A DNA stretch of 64,000 bases from Wuchereria bancrofti (taxonomy: Eukaryota > Nematoda > Chromadorea > Rhabditida > Onchocercidae). Positions 47,351 through 62,464 of this stretch are shown here, piece after piece. The translations under genes and the position numbers were made by a program. Within the stretch, counting starts at the first letter, position 1; every line of letters begins with the position of its first letter. The notes beneath the pieces are model-generated. The model saw only the letters and a list, made by a program, of their open reading frames with translations, had not been told where the DNA came from and made no database searches. The stretch lies in the NCBI GenBank assembly GCA_005281725.1, contig SSBO01000012.1, positions 6,513,177-6,577,176 on the forward strand, written 5' to 3'.

Positions 47351-50300
47351 ATGCTTGGAGCGTCAAGTAGTGAAGAAGACGATGACGATAATTTAGTTAA
47401 TGATAACGATGACACATCGGAAGTTTGCTTTTTTCAAATGAATGTTAAAGTCCTTCATAGGGTAACTAGAGACACTTATATATTTCATGTTTACTGAAGA
47501 TTTTCAGTCTTAAGGGTAATGGTTTACGTTTTAGAAAAGAAATGGTTTTTTTTTTTATTTGCAGATTCTTTGCCTACGGCGTCATCAGTTTCCACTCTCA
47601 AGTTCTCCGCGTTCCACGTCTCCAGCTCCATCGGATTCTGCCTCACAAGCCAATTCGTTACATCGTGGCGATTCGTTACATACAAAAAGAAAAGACTCTG
47701 GAGCGTCTTATAGTGCAGTGGTAATGAAAACGGTATCTTAGTTACCGGATATCTAGAAATTAGTAACATTATTTGTTATCTAAACTTCCTAGATCATTCG
47801 GATATGGCCAATCATGCTCATCTTTGTTTCAGAGTCAAAGTAGACAAGTCACCCTGCAACCTAAGCCAGTTTTCAATCAGTCTTCACAGGAAATCTCCGA
47901 TGATGATGAATTTGCATCAAATGAGCAGAGTACGCCGGCACATCCAATTATTGATTCCACTACAGAAATAAACAAAGAAGAAGGAGAAAAGATGAAGTGA
48001 GCGTCTTGTTTCGCTTTGTCCAGTCAGTCCATTTGTTCATGAGCAATGATTTGAAATTTAAAGGAAACTTCTGACTATAGCTTTATGAAAAATGAATATA
48101 GTTTTGGTTTTATTTCAGCATCCAGAGCACTGAGAGTTTTAGTTTTTCTGATCTTATGTATTGAAATATTTCTGGTATTATTTCTTGTATTATATTTCTA
48201 GTATTGTATAGTTATTAAAAGAGTTTTTTTAATATTAACTCTTACAGAGTTAACTATTCAAATATTTCATTATAGTACAAAAATATCAGTAATTCTCATG
48301 CTTCTAAAAATTCAGTGTTGTGTTTGCCGGTGATTTGAGTTTACTTCTAATCCCACATATTATATAATCAATGAATACATTCTTGTACAAATCAGTTAAT
48401 ATAGGGCTGAAGTCGAAGAAGAGGAACGTAAGCAAAAATTGAAGCTGTATGTTTTTGTTGCAAAATGTATTGCTTATCATTTCAATGCGAGACAGCCCAC
48501 CGATATGGCAAGGCGACAGCTCAAGGTCGCGTTCTTTTTCACATTGTGTATACTTTAATATCTTCAACTTGCTATTGCTATTCTGTTTTTAGGTTACGAG
48601 GCAAGAACTGTCGAGAATTAAAGATCGTTTTCGGTTATTTTTGACAGGCGAGATACAAATTGCAGCAGATGAAGCGTTTACAAAAACGATTGAATCGTAC
48701 TTCGAGGTTTGAAAAGATATCATTCTGTAAAGCATTTCATTCTTTTTCTTGTGCATTGTTAAACCGGACTTTCTACGTTCGATAATTGTAATGTCTACGT
48801 ATACAAATGAAAAATGAAGTGTAATTAATCTTATGAATTTTTGCAGGTCTTTCTAAAGTCTGAACGAGTACAAAAAGTCGTTCAAGCTGGAGGTTTTTCT
48901 CAGTATGACTTCAGAGAGGTGAATTATTTTTTATGGTAGTAAAATCTGAGCTTAACCAGTAATTGTTTGACGGCTAGCATAAATTATAAACCGATCTGGT
49001 TTATCATTTATAGAAACCTCAGTACATTTGATTATCATGGTCATGAGTTCACACCGAATGATTTGTCTTTTCGATTTTAATTTCACTTGATTTTTTTGAC
49101 AGTAAAACTCAGCGCCTCAGGTTTTTCGATGCAACACAGAAAAAAAAATTAAAACTTTAATGGAACTAGATGGTACATCAAAGGAAACGATGCTCAATAA
49201 TTGGATGACAAAATTTGATATGATTGTACGCGGGGATGAGGATACAGTCCAATCAAGACAAACAAGGTCAGTTTAGGCTTGCCATTTTTACCTTCAGGTA
49301 GCTAATTTAACGGTATCCGCTATATATTATTTGATATCATTAACTAAGATGGAAATTAGATGTTATGGCTCCTAAATGTTGGATGAACTGACTGATTTTA
49401 GATTTTAAGTCTTATTTAAAAATTTTGAACTTCCAAATTTCTAATCTTGAGCCAGAGTAATACGATTTAGGAATCGCCTGCGTGGAATGAATCAATCCAA
49501 TGCAGGTTTGACACTTCTCAAAGATCAATTATATGATATTTTTCAACAGATCCTTTCTGTTAAGAAGTTCGAACATCAGATAATCTTCAATGCCTTGCAG
49601 GTAACTGGTTCAGTTCACGATCTTTCAGTCATGAAAAAATAAAACAACTCAGTGAGAGCATTGAATTTTATTTTTGCTTACTGTATTGTTACTTTTTCGA
49701 AATATAAAAATATATTTTTTGTGTTCAGTTGGATAATCCAGATGAACAAGCAGCGGCTATTCGACGCGAAGTTGCTACAAGAGAGGAAGCATTGCGAGAT
49801 ATGTCAAGAGTAAGCATTGGTATTGGAATTCATGCATAACTAAGGAAAGTAGTATTATCCTGTTGTTGAGTGTTCATGAAGAAACAGTGGACGTGTTTTG
49901 CCTCCACTTTATGTTCATTTCTGAACTTGAACCCATTTATATTTCTTCGTCCATTACATCAATAAAACAGCCTATTAGCTAATCTAATGCTTGAACCAGA
50001 ATACTCCTGATCTCTCTTCCAGAATACGCCTGATCTTCTGAAAATTACTTGTATGCTAGCCAAAAATATTTAATTTTCTGCATTCTTCAAAAACTTAAAC
50101 TGGAAGTATTTAATATAAGTTTTTCCTTTGAGGTTATGCATTAAATAAACATTAAAATTTATTTCGGTTTGTGAAATTCATTCTATAAGGATATGTAAGG
50201 AAATATTCTACAGATGAAGAAATTGATGCCTAAATTTGTGGTAAAAGATATGGAAACTCTTTTTATTGATGAAACACGTCAGTCCATCAATCTACTTATC

Positions 50301-53300
50301 GGTAATTTGGAATCAGTACCTGTTACTCCACGAGGCCAGAGCGTTATTTCAAGGAAAAAGGATTCCAAAGGAAGAAGCAGGTAAAGGATACCTTTGTTAT
50401 TTAAATCGACTATTTTTATCCTTTTCCGATTCTATTTATTTGTTATGAATGATTTTTTCTAGTCCTATTTTCCGTCTTTCATGGAACAACAATTATGATT
50501 CATATGACTGTAAAATTTTTCATTGTCTACAAAATCAGTGCTTTTTGCTTACTACTGGACTTAAAATCTTTATATTGTAATGTCAAAGTTTTAGGTTTAA
50601 TCCAAATTTAACGTATTTGCGATTAAACATATTCGCCTTTCTATTCGTCTTTATCTTGAAATGTCTAACGTCGAAATTGCACTGTTAACCTCTTAATGTT
50701 AAATGGTTCTTATAATGTTCTTAGTTGTTTAAATTCGATTTTATAAATCAATCATTAAAAGTGCATCCAAAGATATAACTTACAGAAATCTTTGTTTTCA
50801 ATCTTAATAAAGCTTAGATTTTCAGTGTTTCTTCGAAAGCTAAAAGGTTAGTTTAGTTTTTTCTATAACGTTCTCCTAACATCAGTTGCTTTTTAAAGAA
50901 CGGCTAGATTGTTAAAAAAAAAAAAAAGAACTTTTAGCTATACCTTTCACTACACTGATACACATATTGCAACATTAAACAATTGTTTATATTGTAGTAT
51001 CCTTCACTTTTAACACGCTGTAACCCATATTTGAGGTGTACTTAAATTCGTCGGCAATGCATTGGACCGGTTTTTGCACTTTTCAGATAAAAATGGACAT
51101 TTACTAGTTTATGTATTTTCTTTTAAATTTGTGAATTTCGGACTCGTTTCAAATTAAGAAGTCATTAGCTTGGAGCTTTCCAGCTTTCGGGTGTTATTGT
51201 TGTGTTTCGCCATTCCCGCTCCGCTTCAGTTATTCATTGGAATATTGGTTAGAAAATATTAATGTAATTATTTTAGATCACGCAGCATCGAAGATCTCTC
51301 CCTTTTCAACAGGTTTGTATTTTTCGTGTTACTTCATGTAGATTTAAGTTTTACAGTTAGTACAATATGCATCTCCTCTCTTTTCACTGTATCTAATTCT
51401 CCTGTTCTTTATAGAACAAAGTAACTTTAGATACTTTTTTTTTCTTTTTTGTTATTGCTTTCAAATCATTAAAAGTTGTTACATGGAAGTAAATATGTCC
51501 AAAGTGTTAAAGGCCTTTTGTTACAGTGTTAGTATTTCAAGCGGGTATTTCTGATTTCGTTTGACTTATTTCTGAATTAGCTAAGAAGTCCTGAAGATGA
51601 TTATCTGAAAAAGCTTATCCCACACTAAGTATATAGGACTGGAACTTACTTAGTATTAGCCATTACTGATATTGCATAATAACTTAGCACATTTTGTATT
51701 TTTGTTAATAATTTCGCTCGTAAAGATATAAGTACTGCTATAGACTACTCAGCAAAAGACTGTACCAAAGGTTTTCTCATTATAAATATGAATTTTTGAT
51801 TCATTTAATTGTGAAATTTGATTCATTGTAGTAAATCAACGAACCATCCTAACAGATTTCCTCGGAACCGACCTAAGCACAAACATGCGTATAAAAGCAA
51901 TCCGTTATAGAACCAAAGAAACTTTACTATATTTTCGTTAAATGACATATTTACAAATAGTGTATAACTTTCTCATTTCCTTTTAATGAAGCGTGTATGA
52001 AGGACTATCACAATCAGTTGTATTACTCACTTCTCGTTAAAGTTGTTCCCTTACAATCCAAAAAAATGTGTATTTTTGCTATATCTCCACAGCTTTTATT
52101 TCAAATTTCTTGTTTTCCTCAAAATTTCTCAAGCATTTTATAAAAGAGTGAAATGGAATGTCTTCTTTTGTCTAATTCTGATGCAACATGTATAAACTGT
52201 TAGTACAGTGCACAAAAACACAACTATGAGTTTGTGATTTTTGTATTTCTGCCAAGGCTTGCCATTATTGTTTGCTATCTAGCTCTGCTTTAAGAGCATT
52301 ATAATTTGCGCTATTTAAAATTTATAACGTACTTGATTTCCGAAACACGTAAAACAGTATTTAGCTTAAAACGACGTACCAGTTCAAGTTCACTGAACAA
52401 AGCTGATAGTGATGACGATGTTTCATTGACTAAAAGTGACGTCATCCTCACTTTCAATATGGAGGTGAGTTTTTTGATTTTACTAGATTTATTTATTTTT
52501 TACTAAAATTTATTTGTATTTGCCGGATTTATTCAAAATATCAAAAAATTTGTAACAGTGAAACCAAATCCCATTGTCACAACTCCACTTTTTCTAAGAT
52601 TCACTTTTTTCTATAAACAAGCTGGAAGTACATGCAATGATATGCACTCACAATTAACGACACTACTTTTTTAGGAATAAGCGTATATCAAACAGTTGAA
52701 TTTTCAGAGAATTTAAAGAATAACCGTCTTTCAGTTGAATTGCTGAAGGTTTCTGCGGTGAAGTATTAACCTTTGTACGGATTTGTGACATTCTATTCCA
52801 TATTTAAAATTGTCGTTTCGCAGGTTGTCGTAATGGAAGTGCAAAATTTGAAATCAGTCGCATCAAATAAACTTGTGTACTGTACGATGGAAGTTGATGG
52901 ATGCCCTAAATTACAAACTGACCATGCAGAAGCTTCAAAATCATCGTATGCTTTCAAAAAATTCTCTGTTTTTATATACATCATATTGCGATAACAATCT
53001 GTGATATGAGTATACCAATGTTGTAAACATAACCTTCATTATTTCTGTAGTGATTTATCACCCGCAGATGAATTTTTCAAATGTGTTTATTTCATTACAT
53101 AATTATTGTGAGTTTAATCTTCCTATACAGCAGACTGGTTTCACAGACTGGCTCTTAAATCTCCCGGTCTTACGTGTAGTTTCGCTATCTATAAATGTAT
53201 TTTACAGAATAACCGGACACACATTCTTTAATACATATTTATGCTGGGAACCATTCACGTAATTTGGGGTGATTTACTCCATTATATGGATAATTGCTTA

Positions 53301-56300
53301 TATTTATGTTGTAGTAAACTTTTGAATTTTGTGTTATTATTTAGTTGGGACACGCAAGGCGACTTCACGACGAAACACCCTCTTCCAACCGTGAAGGTGA
53401 AACTATATACGGAATTAAAGAGTTTAGTTGCTTTCGAGGATAAAGAACTTGGAAAAGTAATTATTTTGGGAATTATAAATAACTCTTAAGAAATTTTATA
53501 CAGCAATCTGAATCCTTTCAGTCATGAAATAAAAAAAAATACTTGTGTTAAGCATCGAAATCTTCCTCAAATTTGTTAATGATAAAAAACTATGTTCGAT
53601 ATTATGTTAGAGTATTCCTAAACTCAAGTCTTACAACGATACGAGAGCTTCAATTATCTCGTAAGATTGTTTTCCTTGCAATCCATCCGTCAACACTTTT
53701 TTTAGAGAGTCGGGAATAAGAAAGCATCAAAAGTAGGACATTGGAGAATTCTTTTAAAATACTAATTTTGTTATGAGAATCAACGCATTTTTCTTAGCAG
53801 CAGCATTTTGTTGAAGGGAGGTAAAAACCTTAGGTTTACCTTCTACTCTCTCGTTCTCTGTTTGTCTCTTTTATCATAAGGAAACGTTCCTATCATATGT
53901 CAACTTGTCTTTCATGTTTAGGTTGTCATCAGACCAACACCGAATTGCTCAAGAACGCCTGAATGGTACAATATGACAGTTCCAAAAAACAGTCTAGATA
54001 CAAATCTTAAAATCAGGATAGCTATTCGGGTTGAAAAACCTCCTAATTTAAAATATTGTGGGTATTGTTATGCTCTTGGAAGGATAGCTTGGAAAAAGTG
54101 GAAGAAACGGTTTTTTTGTTTAGTGCAGGTAAGCTTATTTCTCGTCTAAAATAGTAGGGAGGAAGAGGATTCTATCCTCCAATTCTTAAAGATATGTTCC
54201 TCTCTGGCCTATTCATAACTCTACATGATTTATTTTCATATAACATCGTAAAACTTTAAGTTCTCACTAAATTTAAAAATTACCACATTTAGGTTTCACA
54301 ATATGCATTCGCAATGTGCAGTTATCGTGAAAAGAAGACCGATCCAGCGGAGTTTATTCAATTGGACGGATTTACGATAGATTATATGCCAGAACCAGAC
54401 TCAGGTTTGTGGCTTTAAAAAGGGAAAGAAAATCAAAATTAAATATCATGGAGGCGTTTCATTATCGTTCATTGGTAATGTTAGTGCTAATTTGTTTTCA
54501 CTTTGATAAGGTTAATACCCCAGTAGTAACACCATTATATTTTGAAGGAAGCCACACATTAAAATATTTTAGTATAAACTTCCGTCCGCTATCCTTTCCC
54601 TTCAATTTTCTTATCTAACCTATGTATTATATATGTATATATCTAACCTATGGTAGTATTACAAGAATATTAAAGTAAATTTAAAGTTATTGTCGTCATT
54701 GCATGGAGGACTGATTGTTTTTTAGATCTGTATAATCAAGGTGGGAAATATTTTTTCACAGCAATCAAGGAAGGGGATGAACTAAAATTTGCAACGGATG
54801 ACGAAAATGAAAGACATTTATGGGTGCAGGTGAAAATTTTATTCAAAAAAAGAGGGAGACAATCTCGTTAATCCGTTTTCTTAGTTTGTTGAAGAAGAGG
54901 ATTCATTTAAATGTTGGACAACTTACATTTTGTTCATCGAAACAAAGGTAATATCATGGGATTTCCAGTCAGAAAAATGAACTTGCACAGTTTGATTTAC
55001 TTGCACATATTCTGCTCGTTAATAGTAGTCCACTGCTTTACTGAAATTGAAATATATACTAAAATAGGAGAGTGAACCAGGCATAGGGTGTTTAGCATAA
55101 TTAGATTTAAGTAAATTGGATCGTAGAACTGTTTAGTAATTTGCTTACCGTGCCATTTGGGAAGGATGTAAAGTCGAGTATATTGGTTTGCAGTTAGCTG
55201 ATGAGAACTGGAGGCAATTAGTGTTAGTGCAGGAAATAAAAAACGAGATGAGATGTCATGGTGAAATGGGATCGACGACGGTGACCTGGCTGTTGGACGA
55301 AAGATGAAACATATGCGGGGGAATTATTTACTATGCTGCCAAGCAGACATAGAAGACATTAGAAAAGAAATAAAGAAAAAAACGAATTATATAACATCGA
55401 AAAGTGGATGAACCTTTCATCATTTGGGCAGTAATATAAGTACAATGCATTTCCCATTCGTGGTGGTATATACCAACCAATTAATTGATAATGTTTCGCA
55501 CATACAACACTTATTATGAAAATAGTGCATGATACCTTTATGATGAAGAGACTAAGGTTTAGCTGAATCAGTACTGTTTTTAGAATAATCCACAGCTTTT
55601 CATGAATGATTTTCCTGACTCAAGGGCAAATAGCAGAAATACTGTAACGGTGATCACAAAAAGGGATTATGCAGTATGTTTGTGGGTAGACTAGGAAGAG
55701 TGTTGAGCATTTATGGGCAGTCAAATGGCACGTTTGAGATACTCTGCACAGTGAACAAAGAAGCGCTCAAGTTATATAATGCTGAGTTATATAATATCGA
55801 AAAAAGGTGAATCTTTGTTAATCATGCAACAGTGTACATTTTGCTTGATTTTTGCGTTTATTTAAATTTCCACACAATAATATGCAGGCATTATACCGAG
55901 CAACGGGTCAAGCATATAAACCAGTACCTCCAAAGCAGTCATCAGTAGTATTGTCGAAAGCGCAAGGTTTTGCTGATAAAGCTAGTAAACATGGAATGGA
56001 CGAGCTGATCCAAGCGGACCCGATCAATTTTGATCACGATCATCTTTTCAGTAAATTACAGTCTCTAACTTTGAATTTTCGATTGAATGAACCTGTATGT
56101 TCATTGGTAAGTCATGCTTTTACTGAATTGTTCGGAACCATAACACTAGCTAATGGATATTGCTATTAGGAGAATGTTTTTTCCAGCAATTTTTGAAAAG
56201 CAGGTTATAAAACATAAAGGATTACATTTGTTTTTAGGGTTGGTTCTCACCTGGGCAGGTATTTGTGTTAGACGAGTATTGCGCTCGCTATATGGTCCGT

Positions 56301-59300
56301 GGTTGTCATCGGCATGTTTCACTTCTAAATGACTTGCTCAACAAGGCCGATGAGGGCTTCCTTATTGATCCCACGCTTATGCATTATTCATTCGCTTTTT
56401 GCGCATCTCATGTTCATGGCAATAGGTACCAGTTTTATTACTGTGTTTCGTTCGCATGTCTGGCAAGGAATGAATTCAGGCGTTGTTCATAGCACAAATG
56501 TCTGTTATAATTTTCTACATGATTACATGGAATTTGTGTTGTGAATCCCGAAAAGTCGTCACCTCTGATTGTTTGGCAGAGCCGGACATGTTCTGAAAGA
56601 AAGCTATGATTTTTTTAGTGGATGGTTCAAACTTCTTGAGTTTAAAACGACTAATATTTGGCAATATACCTTGGGTTTGCTGGGGTTTGCTGAAAACTTC
56701 TGGAAACATCCATTGCTTGTTGAATTATGCAATTGCAATCATTTTCATACTGTGGGAAAGTGTCCAAATTGAATTTTAAAGTGTTGTGTAAAGAAATCAG
56801 AATAATGTATTTGAAAAAATTTCAGCCGTGTTTTGTAGACGAAAATGACTTTTAAATGATGGACAAAAAATATGACATTCTTAATAACGTGTAATTGGTT
56901 GTACCTTACTATACTGATTTCTGTTATATTTTAGAACCGTCTTTTTAAAGTTGATTTATGTAAACTTTTCTTTGTCATGGTTTCTTTCCATTTAATTTGT
57001 GTCAAATACTTCGATTTTCAGGCCAGATGGAGTGGGAACTGTTACATTAGAAGAGAAAGAAAAGTTTCAGGATGTTAAGGAAAGATTAAGAACACTGCTT
57101 GAAAAGCAGATAACAAATTTTAGGTGTGGTGTCATTTGATTTGCGCTTTTTTAATGGACTAGTTCATACATAGCATTAGCTGTATACAAAAAAAGAAAAT
57201 TATAACTGGTTTACTGTTGAATAGAAGCAACGTTTGCAGGTATTGTTTTCCTTTTGGTCGACCCGAAGGTGCATTGAAAGGAACACTATCTTTACTTGAA
57301 AGAGTTAGTATAATTTTTTAAAATGTTTTCTATCACTGTTCCTGTGTCGTTATTCTACAACATATATCATTGTTTGATAGCAACTATAATATAAGTTGTA
57401 TAGGTCCTAATGAAAGACGTTGTTTCACCAGTGCCTCCAGAAGAAGTTCGCAATGTCATCCGGAAATGCCTTCAAGATGCAGCATTAGTCAATTATACCC
57501 GAATCTGCAATGAAGCGAAGCTTGAGCGTGAGGTTTTATATCAAGGTCACTCCAACAAACAGTTATGCGTTCTGCATGCAGTGCTGTTTTCATGAGCATG
57601 CTCTAGTCGTTAACACTGAAAATTTCAAAAGGGAGAATATTTCCCAGATTCAGTAATCTTGTTGAAAGCGTGGATGACAGCTTTAGTTAGAAAGATTTCT
57701 CTTTTTCTATAATAAATTGCGCTTTCCTTGTTGGATTTTATTGTCTTCTCAGATAACAGAACATACCCTCTTGGATTTTGGAATCGTTCGTTCTTGCAAC
57801 TTATCACTGAATTGCTTGTTAGATATAGAAATTATAAAGATTTAGAAATGCTACAAAATGTCTATGATTTATTAGTGAGCTATTTTTGTCTTGTTATATG
57901 CAGACAGTTGTAGCACTTTTATTGCAGAAATTCAGGACTAAAAAAAAAAAAAGTGTATACAGAATCTAAACTGTTGCTAACTTTACTGCTTGTGTTTTCG
58001 TGTGATCGCAACTGTGATGGATTTTTAGAGCATATGGGTATGGATGTTAGTCCTCAGCAGAGGATTGAAGACATGATACGGATTACGGAATTCTGCATTG
58101 ATTTATTACGAGAAAACGAGGAACATCATGGTGATGTATGTTTTTTATTTTGTTTGAAAATCTGTTTCTTTTTTCCAAATTACTGTAGCTTTTATACAAA
58201 TTTTTGAAAGCACGTAATTTGCGTACAGGCGTTCACTTGGTTCAGTGACCTTCTTGCTGATCATTCAGAAATATTTTGGTCACTTTATTCGGTAGATTTG
58301 GATGCAGCATTAAATGTACAACCACCAGATTCGTGGGATTCATTTCCATTATTTCAGCTACTGAATGATTTCTTGAGTAATAACTGTAAGTTGCAATAAT
58401 TTTCTTTTGAAAAACAATTTTTTTTAAATAATTTTCTTACATTATTATAAGGCATGGTAGAAATATTAAATCTTTCATAATTGACCGCATGGTTTCACTA
58501 CCGAAATCCGTGTATGGACTAGAGTGTTTTGTTCAAGTGTTGTTCAGAAGGATTCACAAAGCAAATTTTGTCTTTTCATGTTTCTCCACTTCCTTTTTTA
58601 AAGTTTACCATTCCACTGATATTTGAAAATACTATGTGTAATGTTGAACACAAGAGTTTTGTATCTATTTAGGTTATCAACAAAGATTTACGTTAAATTT
58701 AAATATATCAGTACATTACATATCATAGGATCGTAGTTGCAACATTGAACTGAAGTTGAAAAGAAAAATTTTGTTTATGCGGCTACGCAAAAACATATTT
58801 GGGTAATAATATCGACTAAATGCTGTTCATAACCTTCCAAAAAAAGCATATGTGAAAATCTCTTTCGTAGATCTTATTTTTTATACTTTTTTTATTTATA
58901 GCTCATCTCAAGAATGGAATTTTTCATACAAAATTGATTCAGCAATTCTCAACTAAAGTAGTACGTTATGTTGACCTGATGGAACAGTCAATAGCGCAGT
59001 CTATCGAAAGGGGCTTCGCACGAGAAAGATGGGAAGTACGCAAGTGAGCTTGTAGTTTTTTGTTAGAGCAGATGCGTGTTTTGATTTCTATTGATATAAC
59101 CTTAGATATCTATTGAATTTTTTGATATGGTTCTCCATCTACCAATCAATTGCAAATCATTTGATATGTTTGAAAATTTTGTAGAGATGGTTGTGCAACA
59201 TCTGAAGATACTTACTGGAAGTTAGATGCTTTGCAAATTTTCATACATGATTTGAATTGGCCAGAGGAAGAGTTTTCGAAATATCTACAGATTAGAATGA

Positions 59301-61547
59301 AAGCCTTAACGAGCGAAATGATTAACAAATGTACAAATTGGTATGTTTGAAGCTGGGTCAGGAGTCTGCAACATGGTTCTAATATACCTTTATTGCTTTA
59401 TACTGCATTAAATCTGGATTGTTTCAGTACTTACCAGTATTTCGATTCGTACATGCAGCGTGCTCGAAAATCAACGGATTATATTCTGCCTTCGGAAGTG
59501 TGCGTTATGATCAACGTAATTTTCTCATCGAAATCTCGAGCAGCAAAAATTGCAGTAGATTCAGGAGAAGTATGTGTATTTATTTTACCAGCAAACAAGT
59601 TGAAATCGTCTGTTGAAGTCAAAATTGGCATGTTGTTCAGCCAATAGAGTTAGCAACAACTATTTCTGTTACTTTTATAAGCCCAACGTTAGAGGATCAC
59701 ATGTTAGCTCATCATCCACTACTTGCCTAGGAAAGTGGTGTGTATAGACTTTTCAGCTAAGGAAGCAAAGCAAATTATGTAATAGATGAGATGGATGAGA
59801 AATAAAACTAATCTGTATTATTCATCATTTATATAAAAGACATTGAAAGTCCGGTTTTCAATAAATTTTTGCTCATCTTCTGTTCTGTACTTTAATAACA
59901 AATCTGCAGTTATTTTGACTTTTATCATGTTTTCACTTTTAGTATAAATACCAGTCAAAACTGGATGAAACTCTGGATACTATGCTCAAAGATATGGAAA
60001 CATGTATTGAAGATAAGGTTCAGTTTTGACTTATGACGTTAAGTATTTGCTAAATTTCGTGAGTGCAGAGAATAATCATTAACAACCAAGCCATCAAGTA
60101 GATTAAGAAACAACTTGGTGAATAGTATTTTAAGTCTCTTTCTGGTCCCACACATAGTCATAACTGATGTAATTGACTGGATGCTGATCTCAACTAAGGA
60201 TTTTGACATATTGACTTGTCCCCTTAAAATTCAGTACTACGAAGAGATAGAGATTTAAATAACTAGACTGTAGTTGACTGCTTCAGTTATTGTCGGTTTT
60301 GGAATATGTTCTGTCTCGACTGGCCCGTTACGACGAGGGGAATCCGATCGGCGCGATTTTGTCAATAGCAGTATGTTTTAGCAATTTAATTTTATTAAAG
60401 CTTTTTTTCTTTGAGAAATTTTGTAAATCTCTACTTTTTTTATTTTAGCCGAAGCCGACAACTATTTTCAACAAGATGAAAAATATAGTTGGCGAACAAG
60501 GAATTGTTGGGAACTTAACGGGTAGCGCTGCATCATCGCCACAGAACCCGGTATTTTTGTGAAATATTTTACAGGTCTATGAAATACATGAATGTGAGGA
60601 TAAGTGCAAAAGCTACCATATGTTATATAAATCAGAATCACTTGATTTTTTTCAGAAACCGATTGTAAGTCAGCCTCAGAATTCAGGTCATCATGGGCAT
60701 TCTTATGTAACTTTCATGCGGATTTGCACGGAACAGTTGAGGCAGGTTGTAGTCGACGAGCTGTGGGTCAACGCCCTGTTTGAGGTTAGTTCTTTCACGT
60801 TAAGTTTGAATTGATGGGTATGACAAACAAGTTGGATATAAAACGTAAAATAAAACAGATACTTTATAGACCTTGGTTTGAGCAAGTAGATTCGTTCTGA
60901 TTAGAAAATCTTTGCAAATTATAATGAAGACAGAAAGAGCGTCATAGTTTTACTAATCTATCGGTTGTTAAATTGACAAGAAATTTTCACAATATGGTGT
61001 TGTTGGAACATGATTTTTTTCAGCACTGGTACGTAGACCAGATGAAAATGGTTAATGACTGGCTGACGGAGAGACTTCAGCAGTCCCTTTCTCAATATCA
61101 ATTAACATGTCTTTCTTTCATGGTCAAGGTAAATTTGATTGAAGAAAAATACTAGTTTCCGATTTTTTTTCTCTTACTGATTTAACACAATATTTCCGCA
61201 AGAGATGAACGATTTTAGCTTTTTTTTTACCTTCAGCATACGACTGTTAAAAAAAAAAACATCGGCGAATGAAACTCATTACTACGTATTTTAATTTCTA
61301 GAAAATATATTCCGACTCGGAGTTACAAGGTGTTGATGATGAACGACTCAACAACAAAACATACCAGTCGATAACGAGAAGGCTACAAATTGAAGAGGCA
61401 AACTGCGCATTAAATGATAATGTATCCGGACATGCAAATACATCGATCAGCAACCATGCACTTATTGATAACGCTACTCAAGCAGTTACGAATGTTAGCA
61501 GTTTGGTGGAGGGTGCCAGCGCAAAAATGTTTTCTCTTTTTAAGTAA
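47351..61547 (+). CDS. unc-31: UNC-31 / CAPS, calcium-dependent secretion activator
   Basis: Primes dense-core vesicles for Ca2+-regulated release of neuropeptides and amines. 33 exons: 47351-47461, 47565-47720, 47833-47996, 48405-48525, 48593-48706, 48847-48918, 49121-49266, 49471-49600, 49729-49809, 50214-50380, 51277-51312, 52365-52464, 52824-52945, 53345-53456, 53922-54128, 54293-54404, 54726-54829, 55888-56106, 56238-56425, 57022-57123, 57240-57303, 57404-57527, 58029-58135, 58229-58385, 58902-59043, 59185-59340, 59428-59569, 59943-60017, 60287-60370, 60449-60550, 60656-60784, 61024-61128, 61302-61547. All phases agree; 1398 aa, the usual length. An acidic and Ser-rich N-terminus precedes [22 protein letters not shown]2 domain ([20 protein letters not shown]) and a PH domain ([18 protein letters not shown], from about residue 590) follow. 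The MUN/MHD half includes [17 protein letters not shown] and [13 protein letters not shown]. The exon 1 donor (AGG/GTAACT) could alternatively be GAA/GTTTGC, also in phase. Confidence 0.97.
51277..51312 (+). other. 36-nt micro-exon (exon 11) of unc-31, likely cassette exon
   Basis: Bounded by TTTTAG and GTTTGT, encoding (R)[11 protein letters not shown](R). It enters and leaves in the same phase (2), so exon 10 can join exon 12 directly without changing frame. It sits in a poorly conserved linker before the C2 domain, between unusually long introns (896 and 1052 nt), which fits regulated alternative splicing. Confidence 0.6.
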
Positions 61548-62464
61548 ATCTGTCAGAAAAATGTAGACGGATTTGAATTTGCTTTACCGATGAGGCAGTT
61601 TATCGGCTGCTCCTAAAATTCTCGCGTAGTTGGTCTCACCATTGTTGAAGCAACAGCACTGGTTGTTAGGAAAGTCCATAGCCTCCGAATTAAAAATAGA
61701 ATACGTGAATTAAGGGCAGTAATGGAAATAAGGGTTGATTTCAGGTATTCCTGCCCCTCCGATCTTGTTATATTATCATTCGCTCAACCCTGTCTTCAAA
61801 TTCCTATACGTCCTCCTCTACACAAAACGTCCCACTGAGATTAACTAGTAACAAGTTATAAACGAAATACTTGCGTAGGGAAAAAGGTCCTATCCAAACG
61901 TAATGTCCCCTATTGGAACTAGTAAACCCCTTCCATTGATTAAATCATGTCCTCCTATCGTATATCATGAGAAGCTCTCCGACCATTTCAACGACATTTC
62001 GCGAAGTCATTTGAATCCCTGTAAATATACTTACTACAAACATTTTTCTTAACATATACCATCGTTTACTCTCCAATAACTTCATTTTATTCCATGAAGA
62101 TCTACGTGAGCATTAACACAACAGCTAAATAAATATGTGAAAGACATGACATGGGTACAAAAACTTAAATTTTACAGAATTAACGAAGGAGTGAATGTTA
62201 CTAAATCCAGTTTGACTTCATAGGTCAGAATCACCGAGGCATAGTTTGTAACTCACGAGCAAGTGATTTTCAATGAAATGAAATAGTCAAAAATATTTGA
62301 CTGGAACAATCTATAACATACAATTTCACTAAATGAGACCTGCAATATAGCGAACATTGGTGTGGTAAAACACCAAAGGACCAGAGAGCAGGACCAAGTA
62401 ACATCAACCAGCCGTGCGAGGGTAAGAATTACGCATATTTTACATATCGCACCTAGAATTGAGT
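61548..62464. other. Convergent intergenic region between unc-31 and the MFS transporter
   Basis: Holds the two facing 3' ends. No coding exon seen. The nearest plus-strand AATAAA (62128-62133) is about 580 nt after the unc-31 stop, so the true unc-31 poly(A) signal is probably a variant hexamer nearer the stop. Confidence 0.45.
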
